Positions 8,015-16,719 of a stretch of 64,000 nucleotides of DNA are shown piece after piece. The notes below the pieces were generated by a model. The model worked only from the letters and a program-made list of their open reading frames with translations, did not search any database and was not told the origin of the DNA. Position numbers and translations under genes: made by a program. The stretch spans positions 1,402,001-1,466,000 of the forward strand of contig NZ_CP085442.1 of NCBI RefSeq assembly GCF_023824195.1. The letters are read 5' to 3'. Numbering within the stretch: position 1 is the first letter of the stretch; every line of letters begins with the position of its first letter. Origin of the DNA: Priestia megaterium (lineage in GTDB: Bacteria > Bacillota > Bacilli > Bacillales > Bacillaceae_H).

Positions 8015-8566
8015 ATGAAGGTGCTAACAGTTACTGGTTACAAGCCATTCGAACTTGGAATTTTTAACGAAAAACATCAAGGAATTACATACATAAAAAA
8101 AGCGCTCTATAAAAAAATACAGGAATTAGTAGAAGATGGGTTAGAATGGGTATTGATCAGTGGCCAGCTAGGAGTAGAGATTTGGGCAGCGGAAGTGGTA
8201 TTTGATCTGCAGCTTGATTATCCAGAGCTTCAGTTAGCTGTTTTAACACCGTTTTTAGAGCAGGAAGAAAAATGGAATGATGTGAATAAAGAATTGTATG
8301 AATTCGTCTTAAGTCAAGCAGATTATGTAGATAGCATCACAAAAAAGAAATATGAAAGTCCGGCACAGTTTCGGCTGAAAAATCAATTTTTAGTAGAAAA
8401 AAGTGAAGGTATTTGTTTAGTTTACGACGAAGAGCACGAAGGAAGTCCAAAATATATGTTAGAAACGGCTAAAAAACGTGCTGAACGAGAAGAATACCCT
8501 ATTATAATGATTACGTCTCACGACTTACAAGATATCGTGGATGAAGAAAAATTTTCGTCTTTTTAA
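8015..8566 (+). CDS. ypsA: SLOG-family protein YpsA
   Basis: A 183-residue member of the DUF1273/YpsA group of the SLOG Rossmann superfamily, which binds nucleotide-like ligands. Visible landmarks are [10 protein letters not shown] (8-17), SGQLGVE with Gly53 and Glu55, and the downstream [15 protein letters not shown] segment. YpsA overproduction blocks cell division in B. subtilis, and the next gene is the division/cell-wall regulator gpsB, an arrangement kept across Firmicutes. AAAGGAG lies nine bases before the ATG. The ligand is unknown. Confidence 0.95.
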   Translation: MKVLTVTGYKPFELGIFNEKHQGITYIKKALYKKIQELVEDGLEWVLISGQLGVEIWAAEVVFDLQLDYPELQLAVLTPFLEQEEKWNDVNKELYEFVLSQADYVDSITKKKYESPAQFRLKNQFLVEKSEGICLVYDEEHEGSPKYMLETAKKRAEREEYPIIMITSHDLQDIVDEEKFSSF

Positions 8567-8670
8567 CGCCATTTGACGAAACATTTTAAAAGATAAATTG
8601 ACATTTGAAGCTATTTTTGAAAAAATGAATTATAATAAAGATAAGGTTTATCGTATTTGAGGTGATAGAG

Positions 8671-9003
8671 ATGTTAGCTGATAAAATTCGTTTAACGGCC
8701 AAGGAAATTTTAGAAAAAGAATTCAAAACAGGCATGAGAGGCTATAATCAAGAAGAAGTAGATAAGTATCTAGATTCTGTTATTAAAGATTATGAAGCAT
8801 TTCATGAAGAAATTGAAGCATTACAAACTGAAAATTTACGCTTAAAAAAGCAAGTAGAAGAGTTATCTAAAAAGCCGCAACAACCTTCGTTTACTCCGCC
8901 CCCTGCTCAACAGCAGCAGCAAGCGGGTACGACAAACTTTGATATTTTAAAACGTTTGTCGAACTTAGAAAAACATGTGTTTGGAAGTAAATTATACGAA
9001 TAA
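8671..9003 (+). CDS. gpsB: Cell-cycle regulator GpsB
   Basis: A 110-residue DivIVA-like coiled-coil protein. The N-terminal membrane-binding and PBP-docking domain ([18 protein letters not shown], then [16 protein letters not shown]) and the C-terminal trimerisation motif ([21 protein letters not shown]) are both conserved. The linker holds a Gln/Pro-rich insert (about 72-90) somewhat longer than in B. subtilis (98 aa). It shuttles cell-wall synthases such as PBP1 between division site and side wall. Start: GAGGTGAT five bases before ATG 8671; a GTG at 8662 lies inside that site. A TATAAT hexamer at 8631-8636 probably belongs to its own promoter. Confidence 0.95.
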   Translation: MLADKIRLTAKEILEKEFKTGMRGYNQEEVDKYLDSVIKDYEAFHEEIEALQTENLRLKKQVEELSKKPQQPSFTPPPAQQQQQAGTTNFDILKRLSNLEKHVFGSKLYE

Positions 9004-9008
9004 CCTAA

Positions 9009-9038
9009 AAATAGGAGTTGCATTCAACTCCTATTTTT
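9009..9038 (+). terminator. gpsB terminator overlapping the rnpB promoter
   Basis: AAATAGGAGTTG (9009-9020) and CAACTCCTATTT (9025-9036) form a perfect 12-bp stem with a CATT loop. Its left arm and loop include the -35 hexamer of rnpB. Confidence 0.85.
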
Positions 9039-9046
9039 ATTATACT
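9018..9046 (+). promoter_or_regulatory. rnpB promoter (sigma-A)
   Basis: TTGCAT (9018-9023), 17 bases, TATACT (9041-9046). Predicted start of transcription is near 9053, a few bases before the RNase P RNA P1 stem. Confidence 0.75.
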
Positions 9047-9057
9047 AAGGAAAGTCG

Positions 9058-9466
9058 TTATCAATAACGTTCGGGTAATTGCTGCATCACATATGAGGAT
9101 GTAGAGGAAAGTCCATGCTCGCACAGACTGCGATGTCTGTAGTGTTCGTGCCTAGCGAAGTCATAAGCTAGGGTAGCTGTTAAAAGCTAACGGCGGGGAA
9201 AAAGCCTAAGTCTTTCTAAGATATGGCTTGACTACTCTGAAAGTGCCACAGTGACGAAGTCTTATCAGAAATGGTAAGAGTGGAACGAGGTAAACCCCTC
9301 GAGCGAGAAACCCAAATAATGGTAGGGGAACTTTCTGGAAGGAACTGAACGGAAGGAAGGACAAAATGGTTACATTTTGTAGATAGATAATTGCCACCGG
9401 AGTACGAGGTAGCTAGCCGCTTGCAGTACAATGGTACAAAACATGGCTTACAGAACGTTATTGAAA
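9058..9466 (+). ncRNA. rnpB: RNase P RNA, type B (Bacillus type)
   Basis: About 405 nt, close to the 401 nt of B. subtilis. P1 is formed by TCAATAACGTT (9061-9071) and AACGTTATTGA (9454-9464). Universally conserved pieces are present in order: GAGGAAAGTCCATGCTCGCA, AGTGTTCGTGCCTAGCGAAG, GTGCCACAGTGACGAAGTC, GTGGAACGAGGTAAACCCCT and CGAGCGAGAAACCCAAA, then the terminal ACAAAACATGGCTTACAGAA. It is the catalytic RNA that matures tRNA 5' ends together with RnpA. ORFs on the opposite strand here are spurious. Confidence 0.98.
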
Positions 9467-9510
9467 AGCAATCGACACTTGTTGTTATACACTATATTTT
9501 AATCCAACCC

Positions 9511-9540
9511 AGCTCTTCGTATAACGGAAGAGCTTTTTTT
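9511..9540 (+). terminator. rnpB terminator
   Basis: AGCTCTTC and GGAAGAGCT stem followed by seven T. Repeat copy 2 begins six bases later. Confidence 0.9.
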
Positions 9541-9545
9541 ATGTT

Positions 9546-9863
9546 AAAAAGAGGCTGAGACAAAAGTATTTTAGTTGAAGTAATAAACCGGACTGTTAAT
9601 CAAAATTATTGATTGATAGTTCGGTTTTTTGTCGTGAACGTAGATTTAACGTGTTTAGTTGCTTCTAGCAGTTGATTGGAGGGCAAGGCGAAAACTCCTG
9701 AGGGAAAAGCGCAAGCGACGAGGAGGTCCATCGGCCGCCCGCGGAAAGCGAAGCCTTATACGGAAATCAACTGCGGCGTAACGAGTAATCCCTACTAGCT
9801 CATTTATTCCATTTGTTTGTCTTTAGATGGGATCTATTTAATTATGTCTCAATCTCTTTTTTT
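9546..9863 (+). repeat. Dispersed palindromic element, copy 2
   Basis: Begins AAAAAGAGGCTGAGACAAAAG and ends TTATGTCTCAATCTCTTTTT. Compared with copy 4, GGGACA has become GAGACA and the paired TGTCCC has become TGTCTC, a compensated change. The variable hairpin has AACCGGACTGTTAATC paired with GATTGATAGTTCGGTT. The GC-rich domain is shorter than in copy 1. Confidence 0.85.
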
Positions 9864-9870
9864 ATACAAT

Positions 9871-9945
9871 CAGACTGAGTCTGTTATCAGCCTCAGGTCT
9901 TAGGAGAAAATAAAGCTCTAGCTCGTTTTGAAAAAACGTTATAAT
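9871..9945 (+). promoter_or_regulatory. Probable LiaR-controlled promoter of the lia operon
   Basis: The -10 is TATAAT (9940-9945), while the -35 position (TCTAGC) is poor, as expected for an activator-dependent promoter. Upstream lie a perfect palindrome CAGACT-G-AGTCTG (9871-9883), containing the ACTNAGT-type half sites seen for VraR/LiaR-family regulators, and CCTCAGGTCTTAGG (9891-9904). Either or both could be LiaR sites. Confidence 0.5.
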
Positions 9946-9986
9946 CCTTAAACTAAGTATATAGAGAAGCGAAAGGAGGAAACAAA

Positions 9987-10331
9987 ATGAAAAAAGTTGG
10001 TTTGTTTTTAATTGGAGCGGTAGCTGCTATCGTTCTTCTTGCAAATGCCGGCCCGATGGTAGGACTTGCGCTTGGCTTGGTTATTTTGTACGTAGCATTT
10101 AAAGGGTTTGTTAAAGCAGAGACCCCCTTTAAAAAATGGCTCTGGGGGTTTATTGGTGTTGTCGTACTCTTAACAACTGTTTCAAACCTCCCGGCCCTTG
10201 CTGGTATCATCGCAGCAGCAGTACTTTACATTGTATATAAAAAGTGGAACAGCAGCAGCCCAATACAAACGGAAAAAGAAGATCCGTTTAAGCACTTTGA
10301 ACGTCAGTGGGCTGACTTGAATCAAAAATAA
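9987..10331 (+). CDS. LiaI-like small membrane protein
   Basis: A 114-residue protein with about four hydrophobic segments in the first 85 residues and a charged cytosolic tail (EKEDPFKHFERQWADLNQK). It resembles the lmo0954-type membrane proteins found beside PspA-like genes in Firmicutes and takes the place of LiaI in B. subtilis, where LiaI anchors LiaH at the membrane under envelope stress. AAAGGAGG lies nine bases before the ATG. First gene of the lia operon, preceded by an activator-type promoter; the PspA-like gene follows after about 35 bases. Confidence 0.75.
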   Translation: MKKVGLFLIGAVAAIVLLANAGPMVGLALGLVILYVAFKGFVKAETPFKKWLWGFIGVVVLLTTVSNLPALAGIIAAAVLYIVYKKWNSSSPIQTEKEDPFKHFERQWADLNQK

Positions 10332-10367
10332 TAAAATTTCACGTCAATATCTAAGGAGATGAACAAA

Positions 10368-10994
10368 ATGAGAAACTTATTTACTCGAATGAAAGAAACG
10401 ATTTCTGCAGATCTTCACCAATTACTTGATCACAAAGAACAAAAAAATCCAATTGCTGCATTAAACCACTATTTGCGCCAATGCGAGCAGGAGGCCGAAA
10501 AGGTAAGGCAGCTTGTTGAGCGACAGCACACGTTAAAAGAACAGTTTAATCGCGAATACCATCTGGCTCTTGACATGATGAAAAAACGTCATGAGCAAGC
10601 ACAAGTAGCACAAGCAGCTGAAGAAGCAGAATTACATGAATTTATTTTAAAAGAACATGCTCACTACGAAGAGAGAGCAAAGCGTGTAAAAGAATCTTAT
10701 GAAGATGCATCCAAGCAGTTAGAAGAGCTTGAACAAAAGTATGAAGAAATGAAGCATAAGGTAAAAGATATGCATATTCGCCGTATGGAACTAATGGGGC
10801 GCGAAAATATTGCTCGTGCGCATCATCGTATGAATTCAGTAATGAAAACAGAAGCATCTTATACGTCCTACAGCCAGTTTGACGAAATGGAAACCTATAT
10901 TGACCAGCTTGAAAATCAAATTAATACAAATTACTATAGACAAACGGTAGACAGCAAGATTGCTGAATTAGAAAAAAGAGTAAAATCATCGTAA
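10368..10994 (+). CDS. liaH: PspA/IM30-family phage-shock protein, LiaH-like
   Basis: A 208-residue, almost wholly coiled-coil PspA/IM30 protein. The start MRNLFTRMKETISADLHQLL is the family's amphipathic membrane-binding helix, followed by long heptad-rich helices (about 25-140) and a C-terminal helix pair. In the LiaIHGFSR system LiaH assembles large rings that protect the membrane from cell-wall antibiotics such as bacitracin and daptomycin. ATG 10368 is chosen because AAGGAG lies nine bases upstream; an ATG at 10359 touches that site. Confidence 0.85.
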   Translation: MRNLFTRMKETISADLHQLLDHKEQKNPIAALNHYLRQCEQEAEKVRQLVERQHTLKEQFNREYHLALDMMKKRHEQAQVAQAAEEAELHEFILKEHAHYEERAKRVKESYEDASKQLEELEQKYEEMKHKVKDMHIRRMELMGRENIARAHHRMNSVMKTEASYTSYSQFDEMETYIDQLENQINTNYYRQTVDSKIAELEKRVKSS

Positions 10995-11028
10995 AAAATC
11001 AGTGTTTCTGCATAAAACATGGTATTCT

Positions 11029-11058
11029 AAAAAAGGCGTAGGTTTCTGCGTCTTTTTA
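11029..11058 (+). terminator. Hairpin between liaH and liaF
   Basis: AAAAAAGGCGTAG and CTGCGTCTTTTT form a stem with a G-T pair and a T-run. It probably ends most liaI-liaH transcripts and lowers read-through into liaFSR, as partial terminators do in related operons. Confidence 0.65.
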
Positions 11059-11129
11059 AGGTGAGAGAATAGATATCTGCAGCATCCACAGAACGCTATG
11101 TCATCTACGAGGAGAAAGGAGAGAGAGCT

Positions 11130-11858
11130 GTGCAAAGCGTAAACAAAACAGAATCTCTTATGTTCATTTTTATTTGCAGTTTATTTGTCCTGTTTATTGA
11201 AATTATGTTTTTTCACAGCGGCTTGATCTTTTCTGTATTAATTGCCGGTGCGTTCATGTATATTGGGCGAAAAAAAATGAGAAGAAAACTAGGGCGCATT
11301 TTATTTTGGATTGGCGTTATTGGGCTTGTGTTGAATATATTTAATACGGTTGCATTTAAGTTTTTAGTTATTGCTCTTTTTCTGTATTTTTTACTTAGAT
11401 TTATTCAATCAAGAAAGCATCCGGTTGAATTCAGACCAACTGACGAATTTACACAGCAGCCAAACCAAAGTTTGGTGCAGGTCCGGCCGGTTTTGACGAA
11501 TAAACTTCTTGGTAGTCAAAGAACCGAAGACTCCGTATACGAATGGGATGATATTAATATTCAAAGCGTATGGGGAGACATTGTGGTTGATTTAAGCAAT
11601 ACCGTTCTGCCAAAAGGAGATGCGGTTATTTTTATTCGTCAAGTGTTTGGAAATATTAAAGTGCTCATTCCTTACGAAACGGAAGTATCTGTGAATCATT
11701 CTAAACTGGCAGGAAACGTAACGGTTTTTGGACATCAGCGCGGCTTTTCGTTCAATGAAAATTTGTCTATCAAAACAGAGGAATTTGATCAATCTGCTCA
11801 TAGGGTGAAGATTGTTACAACTGTTGTGATTGGAGATTTAGAGGTGCAAAGGATATGA
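11130..11858 (+). CDS. liaF: LiaF, negative regulator of the LiaRS system
   Basis: A 242-residue protein with four predicted transmembrane helices in the first 90 residues and a C-terminal cell-wall-active-antibiotic response domain (about 125-240; DINIQSVWGDIVVDLSNTVL and GNIKVLIPYE are typical). LiaF keeps the LiaS kinase off in the absence of envelope stress. The GTG start at 11130 has AAAGGAG upstream. Its last bases overlap the liaS start (ATGA at 11855-11858), implying coupling. The 135-base gap before it may hold a separate constitutive promoter. Confidence 0.9.
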   Translation: MQSVNKTESLMFIFICSLFVLFIEIMFFHSGLIFSVLIAGAFMYIGRKKMRRKLGRILFWIGVIGLVLNIFNTVAFKFLVIALFLYFLLRFIQSRKHPVEFRPTDEFTQQPNQSLVQVRPVLTNKLLGSQRTEDSVYEWDDINIQSVWGDIVVDLSNTVLPKGDAVIFIRQVFGNIKVLIPYETEVSVNHSKLAGNVTVFGHQRGFSFNENLSIKTEEFDQSAHRVKIVTTVVIGDLEVQRI

Positions 11859-12901
11859 GTATTCTTCAACGGCAGTTATTATGGGGGATTTTCTTAAGTT
11901 TTTTTGTATTTGTATCCGTGCTCCTTACCGTGTTTTTTGCATATCCTGTTTTTCACCTTAGCGACTTATGGAAAACAAGCGTATTTGGCATGCCTTTTGT
12001 GCTGTTTTCCTTCAGTTTAAGCCTTACGATTGGAAGCGTGATTGGAGGAATCATGGGGTTTATGTGGAGACAGCAGTGGACATATGTTGAAAACCGATTA
12101 TATGAAATAGAAAATGGCCACCGGCATATGTCGGCAAATGAACCGCTTATTCAAGAAACGTCTCGAATTATAAGCCGTTTAAACAAAGTAGATCATAAAA
12201 TGATTCTTCAAGCAAAGCAATCTCAAAAGATGGCAACGGAAAAAGTGGAAAATCAGCAAAAGCAAGTGCAAGAAATTGTTTCTCAGGAACGAAATCGGCT
12301 TGCTAGAGAACTGCATGACTCTGTTAGTCAGCAGCTATTTGCCGCTTCGATGCTTATGTCTGCTATTACGGAATCCAATCTTACGCTACAAGATTCTGAA
12401 GCTAAGCAATTAAAGATGGTTGAAAAAATGATTAATCAATCACAGCTTGAAATGAGGGCTTTGCTTCTTCATCTTCGCCCTGCAGCATTAAAAGGAAAAT
12501 CGCTACAGGCTGGAATGAAAGAACTGATGAATGAGCTTGCTCAAAAAGTACCGCTTGAATTAAATTGGAAAATAGAAGGATTTGAACTTGATAAAGGCAT
12601 TGAAGACCACTTGTTTCGGATTTTGCAAGAATCCGTATCAAATACGCTGCGTCATGCTAATGCAACAGCTTTAGATGTGCTGCTAATTAAACGTGACTTT
12701 TCCATTATTTTACGTATTGTTGATAACGGAGTTGGTTTTGATGTAGAAAAGGAAAAAGTCGGATCGTACGGCCTGCAAAATATGTATGAACGCGCAGTTG
12801 AAATTGGAGGCCTATTAAAAATTATTAGTTTGCCCGACAAAGGAACAAAGCTAGAAGTAAAAGTACCGTTAGTAGAAAGAGAGGAGAAGCAAAATGATTA
12901 A
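11855..12901 (+). CDS. liaS: Envelope-stress sensor histidine kinase LiaS
   Basis: A 348-residue NarL-class kinase. Two membrane helices (about 10-30 and 45-70) with almost no extracellular loop place it among intramembrane-sensing kinases. A HAMP-like/coiled-coil linker leads to the HisKA_3 motif RLARELHDSVSQQLF with phosphoacceptor His154. The ATPase domain has HLFRILQESVSNTLRHANAT and DNGVGFD, then GSYGLQNMYERA. It phosphorylates LiaR when cell-wall synthesis is disturbed. It overlaps liaF by four bases and liaR by eight. Confidence 0.93.
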   Translation: MSILQRQLLWGIFLSFFVFVSVLLTVFFAYPVFHLSDLWKTSVFGMPFVLFSFSLSLTIGSVIGGIMGFMWRQQWTYVENRLYEIENGHRHMSANEPLIQETSRIISRLNKVDHKMILQAKQSQKMATEKVENQQKQVQEIVSQERNRLARELHDSVSQQLFAASMLMSAITESNLTLQDSEAKQLKMVEKMINQSQLEMRALLLHLRPAALKGKSLQAGMKELMNELAQKVPLELNWKIEGFELDKGIEDHLFRILQESVSNTLRHANATALDVLLIKRDFSIILRIVDNGVGFDVEKEKVGSYGLQNMYERAVEIGGLLKIISLPDKGTKLEVKVPLVEREEKQND

Positions 12902-13520
12902 TGTACTGTTAGTAGATGATCATGAAATGGTTCGTATTGGCGTAGGAGCGTATTTGTCGGCTCAAACAGACATTCATGTAATTGCTGAAGCAGCAAATGG
13001 CCAACAGGCCGTTGAATTAGGGCTTCAGCTGCGCCCGGATATTATTTTAATGGATTTAGTCATGGAAGAAATGGACGGGATTGAAGCAACAAAACAACTT
13101 ATTAAGCAGTGGCCAGAAGCGAAAGTGATTATTGTCACTAGCTTTCTAGATGACGAAAAAGTATATCCCGCTCTAGAGGCAGGGGCAACAAGCTACTTAT
13201 TAAAAACGTCTAAAGCAGGAGAAATTGCAGCTGCTATTCGCCGTACATATGAGGGGCAGTCTGTATTAGAGCCCGAAGTAACCGGTAAAATGATGTCTAA
13301 AATGAGAAAGCCGTCTTTACCTCATGAAGAACTGACAGCTCGTGAAATGGAAATTTTACTCCTAATGACACAAGGTAAAACAAATCAAGAGATTGCAGAC
13401 GAATTATTTATTGCGCTAAAGACGGTAAAAACACATGTGAGCAATTTATTAAGTAAGCTGGATGTACAGGACCGGACTCAAGCAGTCATCTACGCCTTTA
13501 AACACAAATTAGCGCAGTGA
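12894..13520 (+). CDS. liaR: Response regulator LiaR
   Basis: A 208-residue NarL/LuxR-type regulator. The receiver domain has VDDHEMVR (acidic pocket Asp8/Asp9) and phosphoacceptor Asp54 in DIILMDLVM; the conserved Lys is in YLLKTSK. The C-terminal LuxR-type HTH reads LTAREMEILLLMTQGKTNQE with recognition helix KTVKTHVSNLL. It should activate its own operon through the palindromes near 9871-9904. Its ATG lies inside the end of liaS, and a strong terminator follows, so it closes the lia operon. Confidence 0.95.
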   Translation: MINVLLVDDHEMVRIGVGAYLSAQTDIHVIAEAANGQQAVELGLQLRPDIILMDLVMEEMDGIEATKQLIKQWPEAKVIIVTSFLDDEKVYPALEAGATSYLLKTSKAGEIAAAIRRTYEGQSVLEPEVTGKMMSKMRKPSLPHEELTAREMEILLLMTQGKTNQEIADELFIALKTVKTHVSNLLSKLDVQDRTQAVIYAFKHKLAQ

Positions 13521-13521
13521 G

Positions 13522-13555
13522 AATCGTTATTCAAAAGAGAATAACGATTTTTTTT
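13522..13555 (+). terminator. liaR terminator
   Basis: AATCGTTATT and AATAACGATT stem followed by a run of eight T. Confidence 0.9.
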
Positions 13556-13652
13556 GTGAAAAACCTATTTTTTTGCATGTATTCATTATAAAATAGCGAT
13601 ATGCGTAAAGGTGAACGCTTACGTAAAAGCACTATTTTGAGGGGTTGAGCAC

Positions 13653-15320
13653 ATGGAAAAGAAATGGTGGAAAGAAGCTGTTGCGTATCAAATCTACCCG
13701 CGAAGCTTCATGGATTCAAACGGCGACGGAATTGGTGACATTCAAGGGGTTATTTCAAAATTAGACTATTTATCTGATCTTGGAATTGATGTCATTTGGA
13801 TTTGCCCGATTTATCAGTCTCCTAACGACGATAATGGCTACGATATCAGTGATTATAAAGATATTATGAAAGATTTCGGAACAATGGAAGACTTTGATGA
13901 GCTGCTAGATGAAGTTCACCATCGCGGAATGAAGCTGATTATGGATTTAGTTATTAATCATACTTCAGATGAACATCCTTGGTTTTTAGAATCTAGGTCT
14001 TCTAAAGAGAATCCATATCGTGATTATTATATCTGGCACGAAGGTAAAGATGGAAAAGAGCCAAACAACTGGGAATCTATTTTTAGCGGATCAGCTTGGG
14101 AGTTCGACGAAAAGACAAAAGAATATTACATGCACGTATTTTCTAAAAAGCAGCCCGATTTAAACTGGGAAAACGAAAAAGTACGTCATGAGCTTTATGA
14201 AATGGTTAACTGGTGGTTAGATAAAGGAATTGACGGCTTTCGTGTAGATGCTATTTCGCATATTAAGAAAGTGGCCGGCTTCCCAGATCTACCGAACCCT
14301 GAAAAGCTAGATTATGTGCCATCGTTTGAAGGGCATATGAATCGACCGGGAATTCAAGAACATTTAAAAGAGCTAAAAGAAAATACGTTTGCCAAATACG
14401 ATATTATGACGGTTGGAGAGGCAAATGGTGTAACATCGGACAGCGCAGATGAGTGGGTAGCTGAAGATGGCGGAAACTTCAATATGATTTTTCAGTTCGA
14501 GCATATGGGACTGTGGGATAAAGGAGAAGAAAAACCGCTTGATTTAATCGAGTTAAAAACGATTTTAACTAATTGGCAAAATGGTTTAGAAGAAATCAAC
14601 GGCTGGAACGCTTTATATTTAGAAAATCATGACCAAATTCGTTCTGTAAATAAATTCGGCAGCGTAGCTTACCGAGTGGAAAGCGCAAAGTGCTTAGCTG
14701 CACTATACTTTTTAATGAAAGGAACACCGTTTATTTATCAAGGACAAGAACTTGGAATGACCAATGTTAAGTTCGATTCTATTGACGATTATGATGATGT
14801 TGGTATGATTAACTACTACCGTATTCAGCGTGAAAAAGGCGATTCACATGAAGAGATTATGAAAGTTATCTGGGAAACAGGACGCGACAATTCTAGAACG
14901 CCAATGCAGTGGAACACAGAAAGAAATGCAGGATTTTCTACTGGAAACCCTTGGATGAAGGTCAATCCAAATTACGTAGATATTAACGTAGAAGAGCAGA
15001 AGCGTGATAAGAATTCGGTACTGAATTTTTACAAACAGCTCATTAAAATTAGAAAACAACATGATGTGCTCGTGTATGGATCTTATAAGCTGCTAGCAGA
15101 AGAAGATCCTGCTATTTACGCGTATACGCGAACGTTAAAAGGCAAAACCGCTGTTGTTATTTGTAATATGTCACCGAATAATCAAACGTTCGAGCTTCCT
15201 TCAGAGAGCTCATTTGCAAACATAGAAGTGCTGATTCATAATTATCCGTTGGATAAAAACGAAACGCTTGAAAAATGTACGCTGCATCCATATGAAACAC
15301 GTGTATACTTACTTTCATAA
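13653..15320 (+). CDS. malL: Oligo-1,6-glucosidase / alpha-glucosidase (GH13)
   Basis: A 555-residue GH13 subfamily 31 enzyme. The N-terminus WWKEAVAYQIYPRSFMDSNG is typical. Catalytic regions are DLVINHTSD (region I), GFRVDAIS with nucleophile Asp199, VGEANG with acid/base Glu256, and ENHDQ with Asp327. The family hydrolyses isomaltose, maltose or short maltodextrins in the cytosol, which suits the sugar importer encoded at 17536-21675 on the other strand. GAGGGG lies about nine bases before the ATG. A weak, three-mismatch cre-like sequence lies near 13610-13623; I would not rely on it. Exact substrate cannot be read from sequence alone. Confidence 0.9.
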   Translation: MEKKWWKEAVAYQIYPRSFMDSNGDGIGDIQGVISKLDYLSDLGIDVIWICPIYQSPNDDNGYDISDYKDIMKDFGTMEDFDELLDEVHHRGMKLIMDLVINHTSDEHPWFLESRSSKENPYRDYYIWHEGKDGKEPNNWESIFSGSAWEFDEKTKEYYMHVFSKKQPDLNWENEKVRHELYEMVNWWLDKGIDGFRVDAISHIKKVAGFPDLPNPEKLDYVPSFEGHMNRPGIQEHLKELKENTFAKYDIMTVGEANGVTSDSADEWVAEDGGNFNMIFQFEHMGLWDKGEEKPLDLIELKTILTNWQNGLEEINGWNALYLENHDQIRSVNKFGSVAYRVESAKCLAALYFLMKGTPFIYQGQELGMTNVKFDSIDDYDDVGMINYYRIQREKGDSHEEIMKVIWETGRDNSRTPMQWNTERNAGFSTGNPWMKVNPNYVDINVEEQKRDKNSVLNFYKQLIKIRKQHDVLVYGSYKLLAEEDPAIYAYTRTLKGKTAVVICNMSPNNQTFELPSESSFANIEVLIHNYPLDKNETLEKCTLHPYETRVYLLS

Positions 15321-15397
15321 ACAAGTTGAGCAACCGATTGCGCAATTTTAAAGTGAAAAGCTTTTAAAAACACATTTATATGCGACATAGGTGAAGA

Positions 15398-15431
15398 AAC
15401 TGCTGGCTCTATCAAAAGCCAGCAGTTTTTG
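15398..15431 (+). terminator. malL terminator
   Basis: AACTGCTGGCT and AGCCAGCAGTT form an 11-bp perfect stem followed by a T-run. Confidence 0.9.
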
Positions 15432-15529
15432 CATTTTAATAAAAAGACGGAGAAAGCTTTGACTACGGCGCATGTATATGGTACTTTTACACTTAGTGTA
15501 GATAATTAGAAACAAAATGAGGTTGAAAA

Positions 15530-16675
15530 ATGGCGAAATATAAAATTATTGCAACAGCAGCAATGGGAATTGAAGCACTGGTCGCTAAAGAAGTGCGTGC
15601 TTTAGGATATGACTGTGAAGTAGATAATGGCAAGGTTATCTTTGAAGGAGACGAGCTCGCAATTGCTCGCTGCAATTTATGGCTTCGTACAGCAGATCGA
15701 ATTAAAGTGCAGGTTGGACAGTTCAAAGCTCGTACGTTTGATGAGCTTTTTGAACAAACAAAAGCATTAAATTGGGGCGATTATTTGCCCGTAGATGCAC
15801 AGTTTCCTGTATCGGGAAAATCAGTTAAATCTAAATTGTTCAGCGTATCAGATTGTCAAAGCATTGTGAAAAAAGCAATTGTTGACAGCATGAAAAAACA
15901 TTATAACAAAACAACAGGCTGGCTTGAAGAAACGGGGTCAACGTTTAAAATTGAAGTAGCGCTATTAAAAGATGTTGCTACATTAACAATTGACGCAAGC
16001 GGTGCAGGACTTCATAAGCGCGGTTACCGCGTTGGGCAAGGGGAAGCGCCGTTAAAAGAAACGCTGGCAGCGGCTCTAATTATGCTAACGCCGTGGAATG
16101 CGAATCGTCCGTTTGTCGATGTTTTTTGCGGTTCTGGTACAATTGCCATCGAAGCAGCGCTTATCGGTCAAAATATTGCACCAGGATTTAACCGGGACTT
16201 CTTATCAGAAGAATGGCCGTGGATGTCAGCAAGTATTTGGGACAAAGCGCGTGAAGAGGCAGAAGACTTAGCGAACTACGACCAAGTGCTAGATATTGCT
16301 GGTCATGATATTGACCATCGTATGGTAAAAGTAGCGGAGCAAAATGCATTTGAAGCTGGACTTGGAGATTTAATTCAATTTAAGCAAATGCAGGTGCGCG
16401 ATTTCACTACGCCGAAAGAATATGGAATCATTATTGGTAACCCTCCGTACGGCGAACGTTTAAGCGATCGTCCTTCTGTTGAAAAAATGTACGCTGAAAT
16501 GGGCGAAGCGTTTTCTAAGCTTGATACGTGGTCGATTTATATGCTTACATCTCATGAACAATTTGAACAATACTACGGTAAAAAAGCAACGAAAAAACGC
16601 AAATTGTTTAACGGATTTATTAAAACAGACTACTATCAATACTGGGGACCTCGTCCTCCACGCAACGATCAATAA
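15530..16675 (+). CDS. rlmL: 23S rRNA guanine-N2 methyltransferase, RlmL/YpsC type
   Basis: A 381-residue protein with an N-terminal THUMP RNA-binding domain (about 45-155) and a Rossmann-type SAM methyltransferase domain of the UPF0020 family. The SAM motif is DVFCGSGTIAIEAAL and the catalytic motif IV is GNPPYGER, typical of N2-guanine methylation. It corresponds to B. subtilis YpsC, and E. coli RlmL modifies G2445. It lacks the second methyltransferase domain of the E. coli fusion (RlmKL). It stands alone, with terminators on both sides. Confidence 0.92.
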   Translation: MAKYKIIATAAMGIEALVAKEVRALGYDCEVDNGKVIFEGDELAIARCNLWLRTADRIKVQVGQFKARTFDELFEQTKALNWGDYLPVDAQFPVSGKSVKSKLFSVSDCQSIVKKAIVDSMKKHYNKTTGWLEETGSTFKIEVALLKDVATLTIDASGAGLHKRGYRVGQGEAPLKETLAAALIMLTPWNANRPFVDVFCGSGTIAIEAALIGQNIAPGFNRDFLSEEWPWMSASIWDKAREEAEDLANYDQVLDIAGHDIDHRMVKVAEQNAFEAGLGDLIQFKQMQVRDFTTPKEYGIIIGNPPYGERLSDRPSVEKMYAEMGEAFSKLDTWSIYMLTSHEQFEQYYGKKATKKRKLFNGFIKTDYYQYWGPRPPRNDQ

Positions 16676-16679
16676 ATAC

Positions 16680-16713
16680 AAAAGCCAAGCGGTGTAAAAA
16701 CCAGCTTGGCTTT
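16680..16713. terminator. Bidirectional terminator after rlmL
   Basis: AAAAGCCAAGC and GCTTGGCTTTT form an 11-bp stem with T-runs on both strands. It serves rlmL on the plus strand and the small gene at 16720-16848 on the minus strand. Confidence 0.85.
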
Positions 16714-16719
16714 TGTATG

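Noticed and set aside
9206..9431. Minus-strand ORFs in rnpB
   Set aside because: They overlap highly conserved RNase P RNA positions.
13610..13623. CcpA cre site before malL
   Set aside because: Three mismatches including symmetric positions; too weak to list as a feature.
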